A DNA stretch of 64,000 nt from Fibrobacter sp. UBA4309. GTDB lineage: Bacteria > Fibrobacterota > Fibrobacteria > Fibrobacterales > Fibrobacteraceae. The stretch covers positions 138,947 to 202,946 of the forward strand of contig NZ_DGUN01000049.1 in the NCBI RefSeq assembly GCF_002395745.1, in the 5' to 3' direction. The notes beneath the pieces are model-generated. The model saw only the letters and a program-made list of their open reading frames with translations. It did not search any database and was not told where the DNA came from. This document shows positions 17,701 through 26,260 of the stretch, in pieces (positions within the stretch are counted from its first letter, which is position 1; each line of letters begins with the position of its first letter). A program made the translations under genes and the position numbers.

Positions 17701-18768
17701 ATGAACTCCAAATCATTAAGACTCCTTCGCGAATGGTTCAAGAAAAATGCCGCCAGTCTCCCCTGGCGGCCCAGCAACCTTGACGCCCCGCGAGACCCGT
17801 ACGCGGTATGGATCAGCGAGACCATGCTGCAACAGACGCAGGTCTCGACCGTACGCGACTACTTCATAAAATGGATGAAGCGATTCCCCGACGTCGCGAC
17901 ACTCGCCAAGGCTAGCGAAGAAGAAGTCTTCAAGTACTGGCAAGGACTCGGCTACTACAGCCGTGCCAGGAACATCCTGAAGACCGCTAAAATCGTTGCC
18001 GGGAACATCTCACAGAAATTCCCGGAAAACCGCAAGGATCTCGAAGCATTGCCAGGCATCGGCGCCTATACGGCAGGAGCCATCCTGAGCCTCGCCTACC
18101 ACCAGCGTGAAGCCATCCTGGACGGGAACCTGGTGCGAATCTTTTCCAGGCTGTATGCACTCGAATTTTTGCCGACAGACTCCAAGGAAGCTGCCGAGAC
18201 GTATTGGAATTACGCCCGCGAAATAGCCGACTCGTCCAAGGCCTACATGCACAACGAAGCCCTGATGGAACTGGGCCGCACCGTATGCAAGGTCAGGAAT
18301 CCCGAATGCGGCTCCTGTCCGCTACTGGCATCTTGCCGCGCCGCACGGGAAAACCGCACCGCCGAATTCCCGCCCGCCAAAAAGCACGTGCAAAAAGACT
18401 GGCACGGTACCGTCCTCGTCATCGAAAGCATGGACCACAAGATTCTCGCAGTCCACGGCGGGCAGAAATTCTTCAAGAACCAGTTCACGCTACCGCATTT
18501 CGAATCGCCGCGGAACGCGACGGCGGGTCTACCCGCACAGGCCGAGAAATACGTCGACGCCGACGCGGTACAATCCGTTGAAATCGCAGGCAAGTTCCGG
18601 CACGGCATCACCGTGCACAAGATGGAATGCGACGTGCTTTACGTAAAGCTCCGCACAAAGGCCCCCAAGCGCGAACGGGCGGATTCCCGCTGGGTCGAGC
18701 GCTCACGCGCCACGGAATTCTTCGCAAGCAGTTTCTGCCTCAAGGCGTTGGAACAGGCACTTTCCTAG
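17701..18768 (+). CDS. mutY: A/G-specific adenine DNA glycosylase
   Basis: Removes adenine opposite 8-oxoguanine. 355 residues with the catalytic Glu in SETMLQQTQV (about 40), the helix-hairpin-helix LPGIGAYTAGAI with the catalytic Asp in ILDGNL (about 141), and the 4Fe-4S cluster as C-X6-C-X2-C-X5-C in CKVRNPECGSCPLLASC. The C-terminal MutT-like 8-oxoG recognition domain is present. ATG stands 3 bp after the lipoprotein stop. Its stop overlaps the convergent minus-strand gene by 4 bp. Confidence 0.95.
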   Translation: MNSKSLRLLREWFKKNAASLPWRPSNLDAPRDPYAVWISETMLQQTQVSTVRDYFIKWMKRFPDVATLAKASEEEVFKYWQGLGYYSRARNILKTAKIVAGNISQKFPENRKDLEALPGIGAYTAGAILSLAYHQREAILDGNLVRIFSRLYALEFLPTDSKEAAETYWNYAREIADSSKAYMHNEALMELGRTVCKVRNPECGSCPLLASCRAARENRTAEFPPAKKHVQKDWHGTVLVIESMDHKILAVHGGQKFFKNQFTLPHFESPRNATAGLPAQAEKYVDADAVQSVEIAGKFRHGITVHKMECDVLYVKLRTKAPKRERADSRWVERSRATEFFASSFCLKALEQALS

Positions 18769-20471
18769 AACGTCTTCTTTACGGTGCAAATAAAGCGCAG
18801 GCGGTTTTCCGCAGCATTCGGAGTTTCGATGGTCTCGGAACCGATAATATGCAGCAGCGTACCCGTCAGGTAGAGCCCGTGCGCGGGAAACTGCTGTTCG
18901 AACGTCGCGTCCCAATACCAGTCGCCCTTGACCACGAGCGGGTCGACACTACGCAGGTTCCACTGCGCATCGCTCCTGTAACGCAACGACTGCGAAATGC
19001 GGAAACTCTTGCGTAGCAACCAATCCGCCGTAAACGACGTGAAGAACTCGACAGGAGTCACCTCGAAGCGGCTGCTGTTGCCGTCAACACGTTCGAACCC
19101 GCCCAGCGCCTTGAACGAGAACATCTCGCGGTACCAGGCACTAATCCAGAGTTCGCCCGTCACGCCGCGAATCCACGAGTTGATGCGTTCGACATCGCCG
19201 TGGCGGTACACCATCTGGTCGTCTTCCACGTAGCGGTCCACGTCGAATGTTTCCGCCCCGTGTTCCGCCCAAAAACTTACCCTGCCGCCCATACCCACGT
19301 TGCCCATGGTATCCGAGAAGGCCGTGTATCCCTGCACAAGGTTCATCTGGCCGTCGGCCTTGAGCGAAATGGTATCGCCGTCAAAGTATTCCTCGCCGTC
19401 GGCCAGCGGATTCAGGCGCGTACCCGAAATATTCTTGACACCGACGACAACTCCCGTGTACCTGGGCACAGGAGGCCTGAATTCCAGGCTGTCCTGCACG
19501 AGCCAGTCGCGTTCGTTGACCGCGAACATCGCTTCCATCGCAAGATTGTTAAAAGGCTCGAAACGCAGGTTCACGAAGGGTAAGAAAGCGCGGTCTTCTT
19601 CGAGGTGCGTATAGACCATACCGGAGTCGTCCACCGCCCTGAAGGCAAGGCCCGCAGACAGCTGGAGCATTCCCCTGCGGCAAGCTTCGCCACAACGGTA
19701 GTACACCGAGCCGTTCAGTTCCTTCCTCGCGCCCTTTTCCTTTTTCCGCTTGTCCTGGTATTCGGCGTCTTCGTAGGCCACCGTCGCTTCGATATTGCTA
19801 GCGTCTATGCGCGCTTCCAGCCTGGGCTTGTAATGGATTGGAATCCAGCGCGAACTCTCCGAGAAAATCCAGATGTACTCCTCGCCCGCGAGGAACGAAG
19901 CGTCAATCGAATTCGCGCTGTAACCGAATCCCGCATACATGGTGCTGAACATGGGATAGTTTTCGCCAAAAATTGCAAATTCGTCATCCACGAAACTCTT
20001 GCGGTACGAAAAATTCGACGTTGTGAAATGGTCGTCCTGGAATGCGCGGCCCGTCACCCAGAAACCCTTGAACGAAGGCGTACGGAAACCGCCTTCCAGA
20101 ATGGGAGTCCTGTTCGTAGGGCGGTTTTCTGCCGTAATGAAATCCCGGTAAATCATATCGCCGAGTTCGTTGCCGGACTTTATCCACACCGAAGGTTCCA
20201 TGACATCCCAGCTCGGCAATATGGACATGCGGTCGAGCAACATGCGCTGCCTCAATTTTTCGGGGCTCCACATCTCGCTTTCGGAGTGCAGGCCTCCTGC
20301 ACCGAGAATGCGGTCGTAGAAGAACGTCGGGCTACCCACCAAGAAGGTACCGTCGTCGCGCTGGTCCACCTCCATGCCTTCCATCTCGGCATCCACCGCG
20401 GCAAAGGCGCCCACCGAGGCAAGGCTGCAGAACGCCACAAGGGACTTCACAATCTTTCCGAAGGACTTCAT
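18765..20471 (-). CDS. Predicted outer-membrane beta-barrel protein
   Basis: 568 residues from ATG 20471, chosen because AGGAGG is 8 nt upstream; a TTG at 20477 would be only 3 nt from it. A signal peptide ends at about AFAAVD. The mature chain has many alternating aromatic/Gly strands (YAGFGYSANSIDASFLAGEEYIW is split by short turns), and ends in Phe. It carries no motif I can name. The ATG overlaps the stop of the upstream barrel gene (TAATG), so the two barrels are translated together and probably partner each other or share a substrate. Confidence 0.65.
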   Translation of the reverse strand: MKSFGKIVKSLVAFCSLASVGAFAAVDAEMEGMEVDQRDDGTFLVGSPTFFYDRILGAGGLHSESEMWSPEKLRQRMLLDRMSILPSWDVMEPSVWIKSGNELGDMIYRDFITAENRPTNRTPILEGGFRTPSFKGFWVTGRAFQDDHFTTSNFSYRKSFVDDEFAIFGENYPMFSTMYAGFGYSANSIDASFLAGEEYIWIFSESSRWIPIHYKPRLEARIDASNIEATVAYEDAEYQDKRKKEKGARKELNGSVYYRCGEACRRGMLQLSAGLAFRAVDDSGMVYTHLEEDRAFLPFVNLRFEPFNNLAMEAMFAVNERDWLVQDSLEFRPPVPRYTGVVVGVKNISGTRLNPLADGEEYFDGDTISLKADGQMNLVQGYTAFSDTMGNVGMGGRVSFWAEHGAETFDVDRYVEDDQMVYRHGDVERINSWIRGVTGELWISAWYREMFSFKALGGFERVDGNSSRFEVTPVEFFTSFTADWLLRKSFRISQSLRYRSDAQWNLRSVDPLVVKGDWYWDATFEQQFPAHGLYLTGTLLHIIGSETIETPNAAENRLRFICTVKKTF

Positions 20472-21058
20472 TACCAAATCCTCCTTTCAACGTAGACGCC
20501 CACCGAGAGCGTCTCCGAGCGTTTGGGTAAGGTCCAGAGTTCCTTCCACAGGGCGTTGAAGCCGACCTTGTACGTTTCCTTGCGAATCAGCGGCAAGTTC
20601 AGGCGTGCGAACCACCCGAATTCCGTCTCGTTGTCCGTAAGCGTCCCGCCCAGATCGTTGCTGAAACTGATTTCGTCAAGTTTGTCTTCGTCGTAATCGC
20701 CACGCACCCAGTCGCACACGAAGCCGGCGCCAATGGCGAGCGGAGCAATCGCCTTCCACTTGAAATCTAAACCGAGCTTGCCGCTGAACTGGTGCGCCCC
20801 GTAAATCTTGACACCCTCGGGAACGGGCTTGAAGTACGAATAGTCGAACAAAATAAACCCGTCGATATTTTCCAGGTACGCATACCTGAAGCCGACACCG
20901 CCGTAGAACGAATTCTCCACCGCATCGATGAGGTCACCGAAGGGGTATTGTTCGCCGCCCTCGATGGAGACGTAAATGTGCGAGAACGCCGAATCGGCCG
21001 GATGTTGCGCGAACACCGGCGAAAGGCAAAGGACTAATGCCAGCAACCATCTTTTCAT
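20471..21058 (-). CDS. Small predicted outer-membrane beta-barrel protein
   Basis: 195 residues with a signal peptide (MKRWLLALVLCLSPVFA). The remainder reads as about eight amphipathic strands (FRYAYLENIDGFILFDYSYF region, FSGKLGLDFKWKAIAPLAIGAGF region) and ends in ERRIW, an aromatic C-terminus suited to BAM recognition. No named family is recognised. It overlaps rsmB upstream by four bases (ATGA) and the larger barrel downstream by one, so it is embedded in a translationally coupled run that starts with housekeeping genes. Confidence 0.65.
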   Translation of the reverse strand: MKRWLLALVLCLSPVFAQHPADSAFSHIYVSIEGGEQYPFGDLIDAVENSFYGGVGFRYAYLENIDGFILFDYSYFKPVPEGVKIYGAHQFSGKLGLDFKWKAIAPLAIGAGFVCDWVRGDYDEDKLDEISFSNDLGGTLTDNETEFGWFARLNLPLIRKETYKVGFNALWKELWTLPKRSETLSVGVYVERRIW

Positions 21059-22395
21059 TTTCTGTACTCCAGCGCCTGGGCAAAAAAGCCGTCGAATCGC
21101 GCATCCAGATTGCCCGGCAACACGGCATCGCCGCGCCTTGCGAACTCAGGATGTTCCTTCACGAACCTGTTCACCACCTGCGTCGTCTCGGTCGGATCGG
21201 GACTGCACGTGGCATACACGATAATGCCGCCCACGGCAAGCCTTGTCGCGGCGGATTCAAGCAACTTGTACTGCAACTCCGAAAGTTCCTTGATGGATTC
21301 CGGAGTGAGGCGGTACACCGATTCCGGGCGCCTCGCGATGACGCCCATGTTGCTGCACGGCACGTCGAGCAAGATTCTGTCGAAAGTCCCAACGTCCCCG
21401 TTGCAGGCAAGAACATCGATGCATTCGAGGTGAACATTCTTGAGGCCAAGGCGGTCAACGACATCGTGCATCTTCTGCACGCGGAATTCCGAGACATCGC
21501 TTGCAAGGATGTCGAGCGACGGTTCCATCTCGGCCATCAGCGCGGACTTCCCGCCCGGCGCGGCGCAGGCATCCCACACATTCAAGCCGGGCTTCAGTTC
21601 CAGCAGCTTGACCACCTCGTACGCCGAGGGGTTCTGCAGGCTGAACTCGCCGTTCGCGAAAGAATCCGACTCTAGAATCGGCTTGAGCTTTGCATCGGCA
21701 GGAACCTGGATAAAGCGGTCATATTTAGACGAAAGACGAGAAGCCTGCCCTGAGCCTGCCGAAGGGACGAGAGACGAAAGATTTTTTTCGTCATTCTGAG
21801 ATGAGTCACGAAGTGACGGAATCGAAGAATCCAGTCCTAATTTTTTGGCAAGTTCTTCTATTGAAGTCTTCTGCAGGTTCACGCGGAGCCATTCCACGGG
21901 GCGTTCGAGCGTTGCCTTCGCGAGCGCCTCGGCGCGGTCGCCGCCATAGACGTCGAACCAGCGGCGTACCAGCCACTCGGGCACCGAGTTCTCGATGGAC
22001 ACGCGGCGCAAGCGCTGTGGCGGGAGCACCGGCGGGCCGGACCTGCGCGCGGCATGCAGCACGGCGTTCACCAGCCGCGCGGAACCTTCGTGAAGGTTCG
22101 CCGCCTTCGCCAAATCCACCGAGGTTGCGACGGCGGCATGGTCCGGCACCTCGGTAAAGAACATCTGGAAAAGCCCGATTTCAAGAATCGTCAAAACTTC
22201 TACCGACGGCTTTTTCTTCACGAGGCTCTTGATAAAATACAGCAAGTAGAGATGCCGGCGGCACACGCCGAGCGCAAGCTCCATCGCGAAAGGCGAAAGC
22301 CCGCTTTCCTTGATGAACGAACCGTCTTGTTGCCACAGCAGCAAAACGCGGTACGCATCCATGCGCTCTTTCAGGGAATCATCTAGCAAAAGCAA
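21055..22395 (-). CDS. rsmB: 16S rRNA m5C967 methyltransferase RsmB with repeat-derived insertion
   Basis: 446 residues: an N-terminal NusB-like helical domain (1-140) and a SAM-dependent m5C methyltransferase domain. Catalytic and binding blocks are visible: DACAAPGGKSALMAEM (SAM), LDVPCSNMGV (Pro-Cys), and YATCSPDPTETTQVV with the catalytic Cys. Between the two domains residues about 190-225 are low-complexity and are encoded by dispersed repeats (21727-21834), an insertion absent from the usual protein. The listed start is TTG 22395, overlapping fmt by 13 bp; ATG 22362 (MDAYRVLLL) is an equally plausible start. It follows fmt as in many bacteria. Confidence 0.9.
   Translation of the reverse strand: MLLLDDSLKERMDAYRVLLLWQQDGSFIKESGLSPFAMELALGVCRRHLYLLYFIKSLVKKKPSVEVLTILEIGLFQMFFTEVPDHAAVATSVDLAKAANLHEGSARLVNAVLHAARRSGPPVLPPQRLRRVSIENSVPEWLVRRWFDVYGGDRAEALAKATLERPVEWLRVNLQKTSIEELAKKLGLDSSIPSLRDSSQNDEKNLSSLVPSAGSGQASRLSSKYDRFIQVPADAKLKPILESDSFANGEFSLQNPSAYEVVKLLELKPGLNVWDACAAPGGKSALMAEMEPSLDILASDVSEFRVQKMHDVVDRLGLKNVHLECIDVLACNGDVGTFDRILLDVPCSNMGVIARRPESVYRLTPESIKELSELQYKLLESAATRLAVGGIIVYATCSPDPTETTQVVNRFVKEHPEFARRGDAVLPGNLDARFDGFFAQALEYRK
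21727..21834. repeat. Two dispersed repeat modules inside rsmB
   Basis: Module 1 (21727-21781): AGACGAAAGACGAGA, a GC-rich core containing CCTGAGCCTGCCGAAGG, then GACGAGAGACGAAAGA. Module 2 (21789-21834): CGTCATTCTGAG, a core with the hairpin GTCAC-gaa-GTGAC, then TCGAAGAATCCAG. Both modules have relatives elsewhere in the window (27249-27296, 53152-53351). Together they keep the rsmB frame open. Confidence 0.85.
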
Positions 22396-23309
22396 AGTCC
22401 TTCGCGCTTCTGGATTCCGCGCATAAAGTCGGCGACAGGCATCGGTTTCTTGCCTTCGGCCTGAATCTCGATAATTTCAAGCACGCCCTCGCCCGTCCCT
22501 ACGTATAGGCGGTTGTCCTTGAATTCCACCGCGCCCGGGACAAGCTTCGGGCCGACCTCGGGCGTATCCGTCTTGCGCAGGTACACCATGCGGCCGCCAA
22601 GCTTTCCGTAACCGCCCGGCCACGGATTGAAGGCGCGGATGCGGTCGTGAATCACATGTGCGGGAAGGTTAAAGTCAATCAGCCCTTCTTCCTTTTTCAG
22701 CTTCGGGGCTCCACTCGCCTGCGCATGGTCCTGCGTCAGGTCCTTCTCGCGGCCTTCCATCAGCTGCTTAATCGCTTCGTCAAGCGCCTCGCAACCGGGC
22801 GCCACCATCTTTTCCAAGAGCGATGCCGTCGTATCCTGATGGTCGATCGCGACAACCTTCTGCGCCAGAATCGGGCCATGGTCCATCTTCTCGTCAAGGC
22901 GGAACACCGTCACGCCCGTTTCCTTGAGCCCGTCGGCAATCGCACGCTGTACTGGGGCGGCACCGCGGTACTTGGGCAAGAGGCTCCCGTGAACGTTCAC
23001 CGCGCCGAACTTCGCGACCGCGAGGATGTTCTTCGGCAAAATCGAGTAGGCTACGACCACGAAGAGGTCGGCGTCAAAGGCGCGCAGGGCGCTCTCGAAT
23101 TCGGGCGACTTCAAATCCGTAGGTTGCAGCACCGGGAGCCCGAATTCGAGCGCCAGTTGCTTAACTGGCGGGGGCGTGAGCACGCGCCCGCGCCCTGCGG
23201 GCCGGTCGGGCTGCGTCACAACAGCCACCACGTCCGCAAAATCAGATTCCTTGAGATGCTTCAAAAAACAAGCCGCAAATTCCGGCGTTCCCATAAATAC
23301 AATCTTCAT
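22383..23309 (-). CDS. fmt: Methionyl-tRNA formyltransferase
   Basis: Formylates initiator Met-tRNA. 308 residues from ATG 23309 (MKIVFMGTPEFAA), the canonical N-terminus; a TTG three codons earlier is unlikely. Motifs: the 10-formyl-THF loop VVAYSILPKNIL, GAVNVHGSLLPKYRGAAPVQRAI with the catalytic Asn-His, and the downstream Asp in DHGPILAQ. The C-terminal OB domain is complete. It directly precedes rsmB and follows a radical SAM gene by 16 bp. Confidence 0.96.
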   Translation of the reverse strand: MKIVFMGTPEFAACFLKHLKESDFADVVAVVTQPDRPAGRGRVLTPPPVKQLALEFGLPVLQPTDLKSPEFESALRAFDADLFVVVAYSILPKNILAVAKFGAVNVHGSLLPKYRGAAPVQRAIADGLKETGVTVFRLDEKMDHGPILAQKVVAIDHQDTTASLLEKMVAPGCEALDEAIKQLMEGREKDLTQDHAQASGAPKLKKEEGLIDFNLPAHVIHDRIRAFNPWPGGYGKLGGRMVYLRKTDTPEVGPKLVPGAVEFKDNRLYVGTGEGVLEIIEIQAEGKKPMPVADFMRGIQKREGLCFC

Positions 23310-23325
23310 GGGATACAATATAGAA

Positions 23326-24171
23326 TCAAGCGAAAGGCTTCAGGAGCACGCATGCGCCGCACGTGGCTCCCGCGGCATTCCTGTTGCCGAATCGCCTTTC
23401 CGGATTCGGGCAAGGTTCTTCCGAACCATCGGGCAGAATCCAGATTTCGTCCTTGAAGAACTCACAGGAAGTTCCCCCAAAACCATCGAAGAACAGGCTC
23501 CCTTCGCACCGCCCCCGCGGCAATAGAAATTCGCGCAGCTCCCGTACCGTCGTAGCGTCAACGCCATAGCGTGCGCGCAACGCCTGCCCGCCCGTAATGA
23601 ACACCGGCAAGTTCCACTTGATGCGGGCAATGCCGATGGACTCCGCCCACGCCAGAATCTCGGGCACCTTCGCAACGAGATTCTTGTGCAAGGTCACCTG
23701 GAGCGTCACGGAACCGCGGCCATGCCCGGCCAGCCGGCAAACATTGTCACGCCATCGCTCAAAGGAAAATCCCGGCATCATTTCGTCAAAGATTTCACTA
23801 TCAAAAGCCATGCAGCTCACCTTGATGTCGCTACAGGCATCGAGCAGGCGCATCATGCCCTGCTCCGTCCCCCACTTACCGGGGAACGTCCCGTTCGTCG
23901 TCAAGTTTAACGGCAAACGGCGCATGCGGCAAAATTCCAACAACTCGTCAAAGTACGTATAAAGTAAGGGTTCTCCCATCGTACTCGGGATGACCTCGCG
24001 AAGCCTCTCCTGTACCGGAATTTCGGCACCCGCGAACCGTTCAATGGCCGCACGCGCCACTTCGATAGGCATCTCGCCCATGCCGAACGGACGTTTCCGC
24101 TGATTCAAGAAACACAGCGGGCAACGCAGATTGCACCGGTCAGGATTCGTGAGCAGCGTGAGGCGTTTCAT
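23326..24171 (-). CDS. Radical SAM protein with C-terminal cysteine region
   Basis: 281 residues. The N-terminal CNLRCPLC is the C-X3-C-X2-C ligand set of the radical SAM 4Fe-4S cluster, followed by a GEPLLY segment (SAM-binding GGE-like), LTTNG and later strands of the partial TIM barrel. The C-terminus has CEFFKDEIWILPDGSEEPCP and TCGAC, cysteines that could bind an auxiliary cluster as in SPASM-like proteins. Substrate unknown. It starts 4 bp after the flavoprotein gene, and that neighbour might supply electrons; this is inference. Confidence 0.82.
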   Translation of the reverse strand: MKRLTLLTNPDRCNLRCPLCFLNQRKRPFGMGEMPIEVARAAIERFAGAEIPVQERLREVIPSTMGEPLLYTYFDELLEFCRMRRLPLNLTTNGTFPGKWGTEQGMMRLLDACSDIKVSCMAFDSEIFDEMMPGFSFERWRDNVCRLAGHGRGSVTLQVTLHKNLVAKVPEILAWAESIGIARIKWNLPVFITGGQALRARYGVDATTVRELREFLLPRGRCEGSLFFDGFGGTSCEFFKDEIWILPDGSEEPCPNPERRFGNRNAAGATCGACVLLKPFA

Positions 24172-24175
24172 TCCC

Positions 24176-25042
24176 CTAGGCCCGCGTCTCCCGCAAGTAC
24201 TTTATAGCGGCAAGGCCCGCAATCGCGCCCTCGCCCACGGCAACCGCCACCTGCAAGGTTCCGCCCGTGCAGTCACCCGCGGCAAACAGCCCAGGCACCG
24301 TCGTCATGAAACCCTTGTCGAGAACGACGTTACCACCATCGAATGCAGCACCGGCCTTGCGGGCCAAGTCCATGGCACTGGCGCTGCCAAGCGCGACAAA
24401 AAGGCCATCGAGTTTTACTTCCGACTCGTCCATGAATACCACACCGGTAAGCTGCCCTTCGCCAAGCAAAGCCTTGAGCGGACGCTTGTCAATCTTCACG
24501 CTCTCGGGGAATGCCGCCGTCGGTTCGGCACCGTTCGTAAGGAGCGTCACGCTCCCCACCACGTTCACCAGTTCGTTGCATTCGTGCAGCGCGTATTCAC
24601 CGGAACCGAGCACCGCGACATCCTTGCCGCGATAAAAGAACGCATCGCAAATAGCGCAGTAGCTTACGCCATGGCCTTCCAGTTCCGCCATTCTCGGAAG
24701 CGGCTGTTTCTTGCGGGCAGAACCCGTCGCCATGATGCACGCACGGCCGCGGTACTCGCCCTGGAGTCCGGTCGCCACGAATTCCTTGCCGTCAAAGAAC
24801 AGGTCCGTCACCTCGTCGTCGACAATCTTTGCACCGAGGGTTTCCGCCTGGCGTTTTCCGACGGCAAAGAGGTCGGTACCGGACAACGGTTTCTCCAGAC
24901 CGTAATAATTTTCTATCATATGGGCCTTTTCGAGCGCCCCGGGATCCTTGCCAACCATCAAGACGTCCAATCCGGACCTCAGTGCGTACAAGCTGGCCGA
25001 CACTCCGGCCGGGCCATATCCGATAATAAGCATATCTGCCAT
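24176..25042 (-). CDS. Thioredoxin-reductase-like flavoprotein
   Basis: 288 residues, FAD/NAD(P)-binding. The FAD motif is IIGYGPAGVSAS, the redox-active pair is CAIC (about 128-131, CATC in TrxB), the NADPH site is LGSGEYALHECN in place of GGGDSA, and the second FAD motif is GLFAAGDCTGG. Length is slightly below typical TrxB (about 310-320). It may reduce thioredoxin or another dithiol carrier; whether it is the main TrxB cannot be decided here. GAGG lies 5 nt before the ATG. First gene of the minus-strand run that continues through fmt and rsmB. Confidence 0.85.
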   Translation of the reverse strand: MADMLIIGYGPAGVSASLYALRSGLDVLMVGKDPGALEKAHMIENYYGLEKPLSGTDLFAVGKRQAETLGAKIVDDEVTDLFFDGKEFVATGLQGEYRGRACIMATGSARKKQPLPRMAELEGHGVSYCAICDAFFYRGKDVAVLGSGEYALHECNELVNVVGSVTLLTNGAEPTAAFPESVKIDKRPLKALLGEGQLTGVVFMDESEVKLDGLFVALGSASAMDLARKAGAAFDGGNVVLDKGFMTTVPGLFAAGDCTGGTLQVAVAVGEGAIAGLAAIKYLRETRA

Positions 25043-25113
25043 AAAAACCTCTTACAGTAGATATAAAATTATTTAATTTATTTTAACGAGTCAACTTGAC
25101 AGGATTTTGAACT

Positions 25114-26226
25114 ATGCAGCAATTCAAGCCAAGAGATCTTTTTGTTGAAGTCGGTTATGGTCCCAACTTTGCCGACCAGCTCATTCAGAACGCATTCAGT
25201 AAGCTTTTTGAAGGGGATCCTATCGATGAACGGGTCTGTTTCGACGCCTCCGACGACATGGCGTATATTGTCGATATCGGGCACGACGACATCCGCTCCG
25301 AAGGCATGAGTTACGGCATGTTCATTGCCGCCTTGACTGGGCACGACAAGCTTTTCCAAAAGCTTTGGAATTTCGCCAAGAAATTCCTGCGCAACAACGA
25401 CGGCCCCCACAAGGGATTTTTCTCCTGGCAGGTTTCCACGACCGACTTTTCCATGATGGACCCCGGGGCCGCCCCGGACGGCGAAGAATACATTGCGGCA
25501 GCCCTCCTTATAGCCGCAAAGAAATTCGACCGCGACGACTACAAGCAAGAGGCCATCGAGCTCATCAACTGCATGATGGACAAGCCCGTCAATGAGCTGG
25601 TAGGCCCGATGATCGACCACGAGCGCATGCTGATCAAGTTCTCTCCCGTGTTGGGCAACGACTTTACCGACCCGAGCTACCATACCTTCGCCTTCTACCG
25701 TGCCTACGCCGAGGCGACAGGCGACCAGAGATGGCTGCAGGTACTGGACAGAAGTCTCGAATATATCCAGAAAGCCGCCCATCCGGAAACGGGACTCTGC
25801 GGAGACTATTCCGAATACGACGGAACACCCAAGGCCATGCCCTGGTTCCCCGAAAGCAACTGCTTCAGCGGAGATGCCTGGCGTGTCGCCCTGAACCTGA
25901 GCGTCGATTACGCCCTGTTCCGCGGACACGAATGCGAAAAGGAAATCTGCACCCGCCTGCTCAACTTCTTCGAACAACGCCGGCCCTACCTTTCCGACTA
26001 CGCCGTAGACGGCTCTCCCTATCCCCGTCAAGGGAGGAACGCCACCCCGGGAATCATCGCGATGAATGCCGCCGCGACACAGGTCCTTGAAAGCGACAAC
26101 CCGTTGATGAAAGCCTTTGTGAAAGACCTGGCGGCTCTTTCGGTCCCCTACCGCTTCTGGCGCTACTACGACGGCATGCTCTACATCATCGGCCTATTGG
26201 CCACGGCAGGCAAGATCGAATTCTAG
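25114..26226 (+). CDS. GH8 reducing-end xylose-releasing exo-oligoxylanase
   Basis: 370 residues without a signal peptide, so cytoplasmic. The sequence follows Rex enzymes of family GH8: DIRSEGMSYGMFIA with the catalytic Glu near residue 67, GFFSWQVSTT, PDGEEYIAAAL, and the later YHTFAFYRAYAEATGD and YSEYDGTP segments. Rex removes xylose from the reducing end of xylo-oligosaccharides of three or more units. In a cell that imports xylan fragments it would finish their breakdown internally. Only a weak AGGA stands before the ATG. No transporter or other xylan gene is adjacent. Confidence 0.85.
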   Translation: MQQFKPRDLFVEVGYGPNFADQLIQNAFSKLFEGDPIDERVCFDASDDMAYIVDIGHDDIRSEGMSYGMFIAALTGHDKLFQKLWNFAKKFLRNNDGPHKGFFSWQVSTTDFSMMDPGAAPDGEEYIAAALLIAAKKFDRDDYKQEAIELINCMMDKPVNELVGPMIDHERMLIKFSPVLGNDFTDPSYHTFAFYRAYAEATGDQRWLQVLDRSLEYIQKAAHPETGLCGDYSEYDGTPKAMPWFPESNCFSGDAWRVALNLSVDYALFRGHECEKEICTRLLNFFEQRRPYLSDYAVDGSPYPRQGRNATPGIIAMNAAATQVLESDNPLMKAFVKDLAALSVPYRFWRYYDGMLYIIGLLATAGKIEF

Positions 26227-26260
26227 GCAAAATGTTATTTTACATATAACGGAGGGATAT

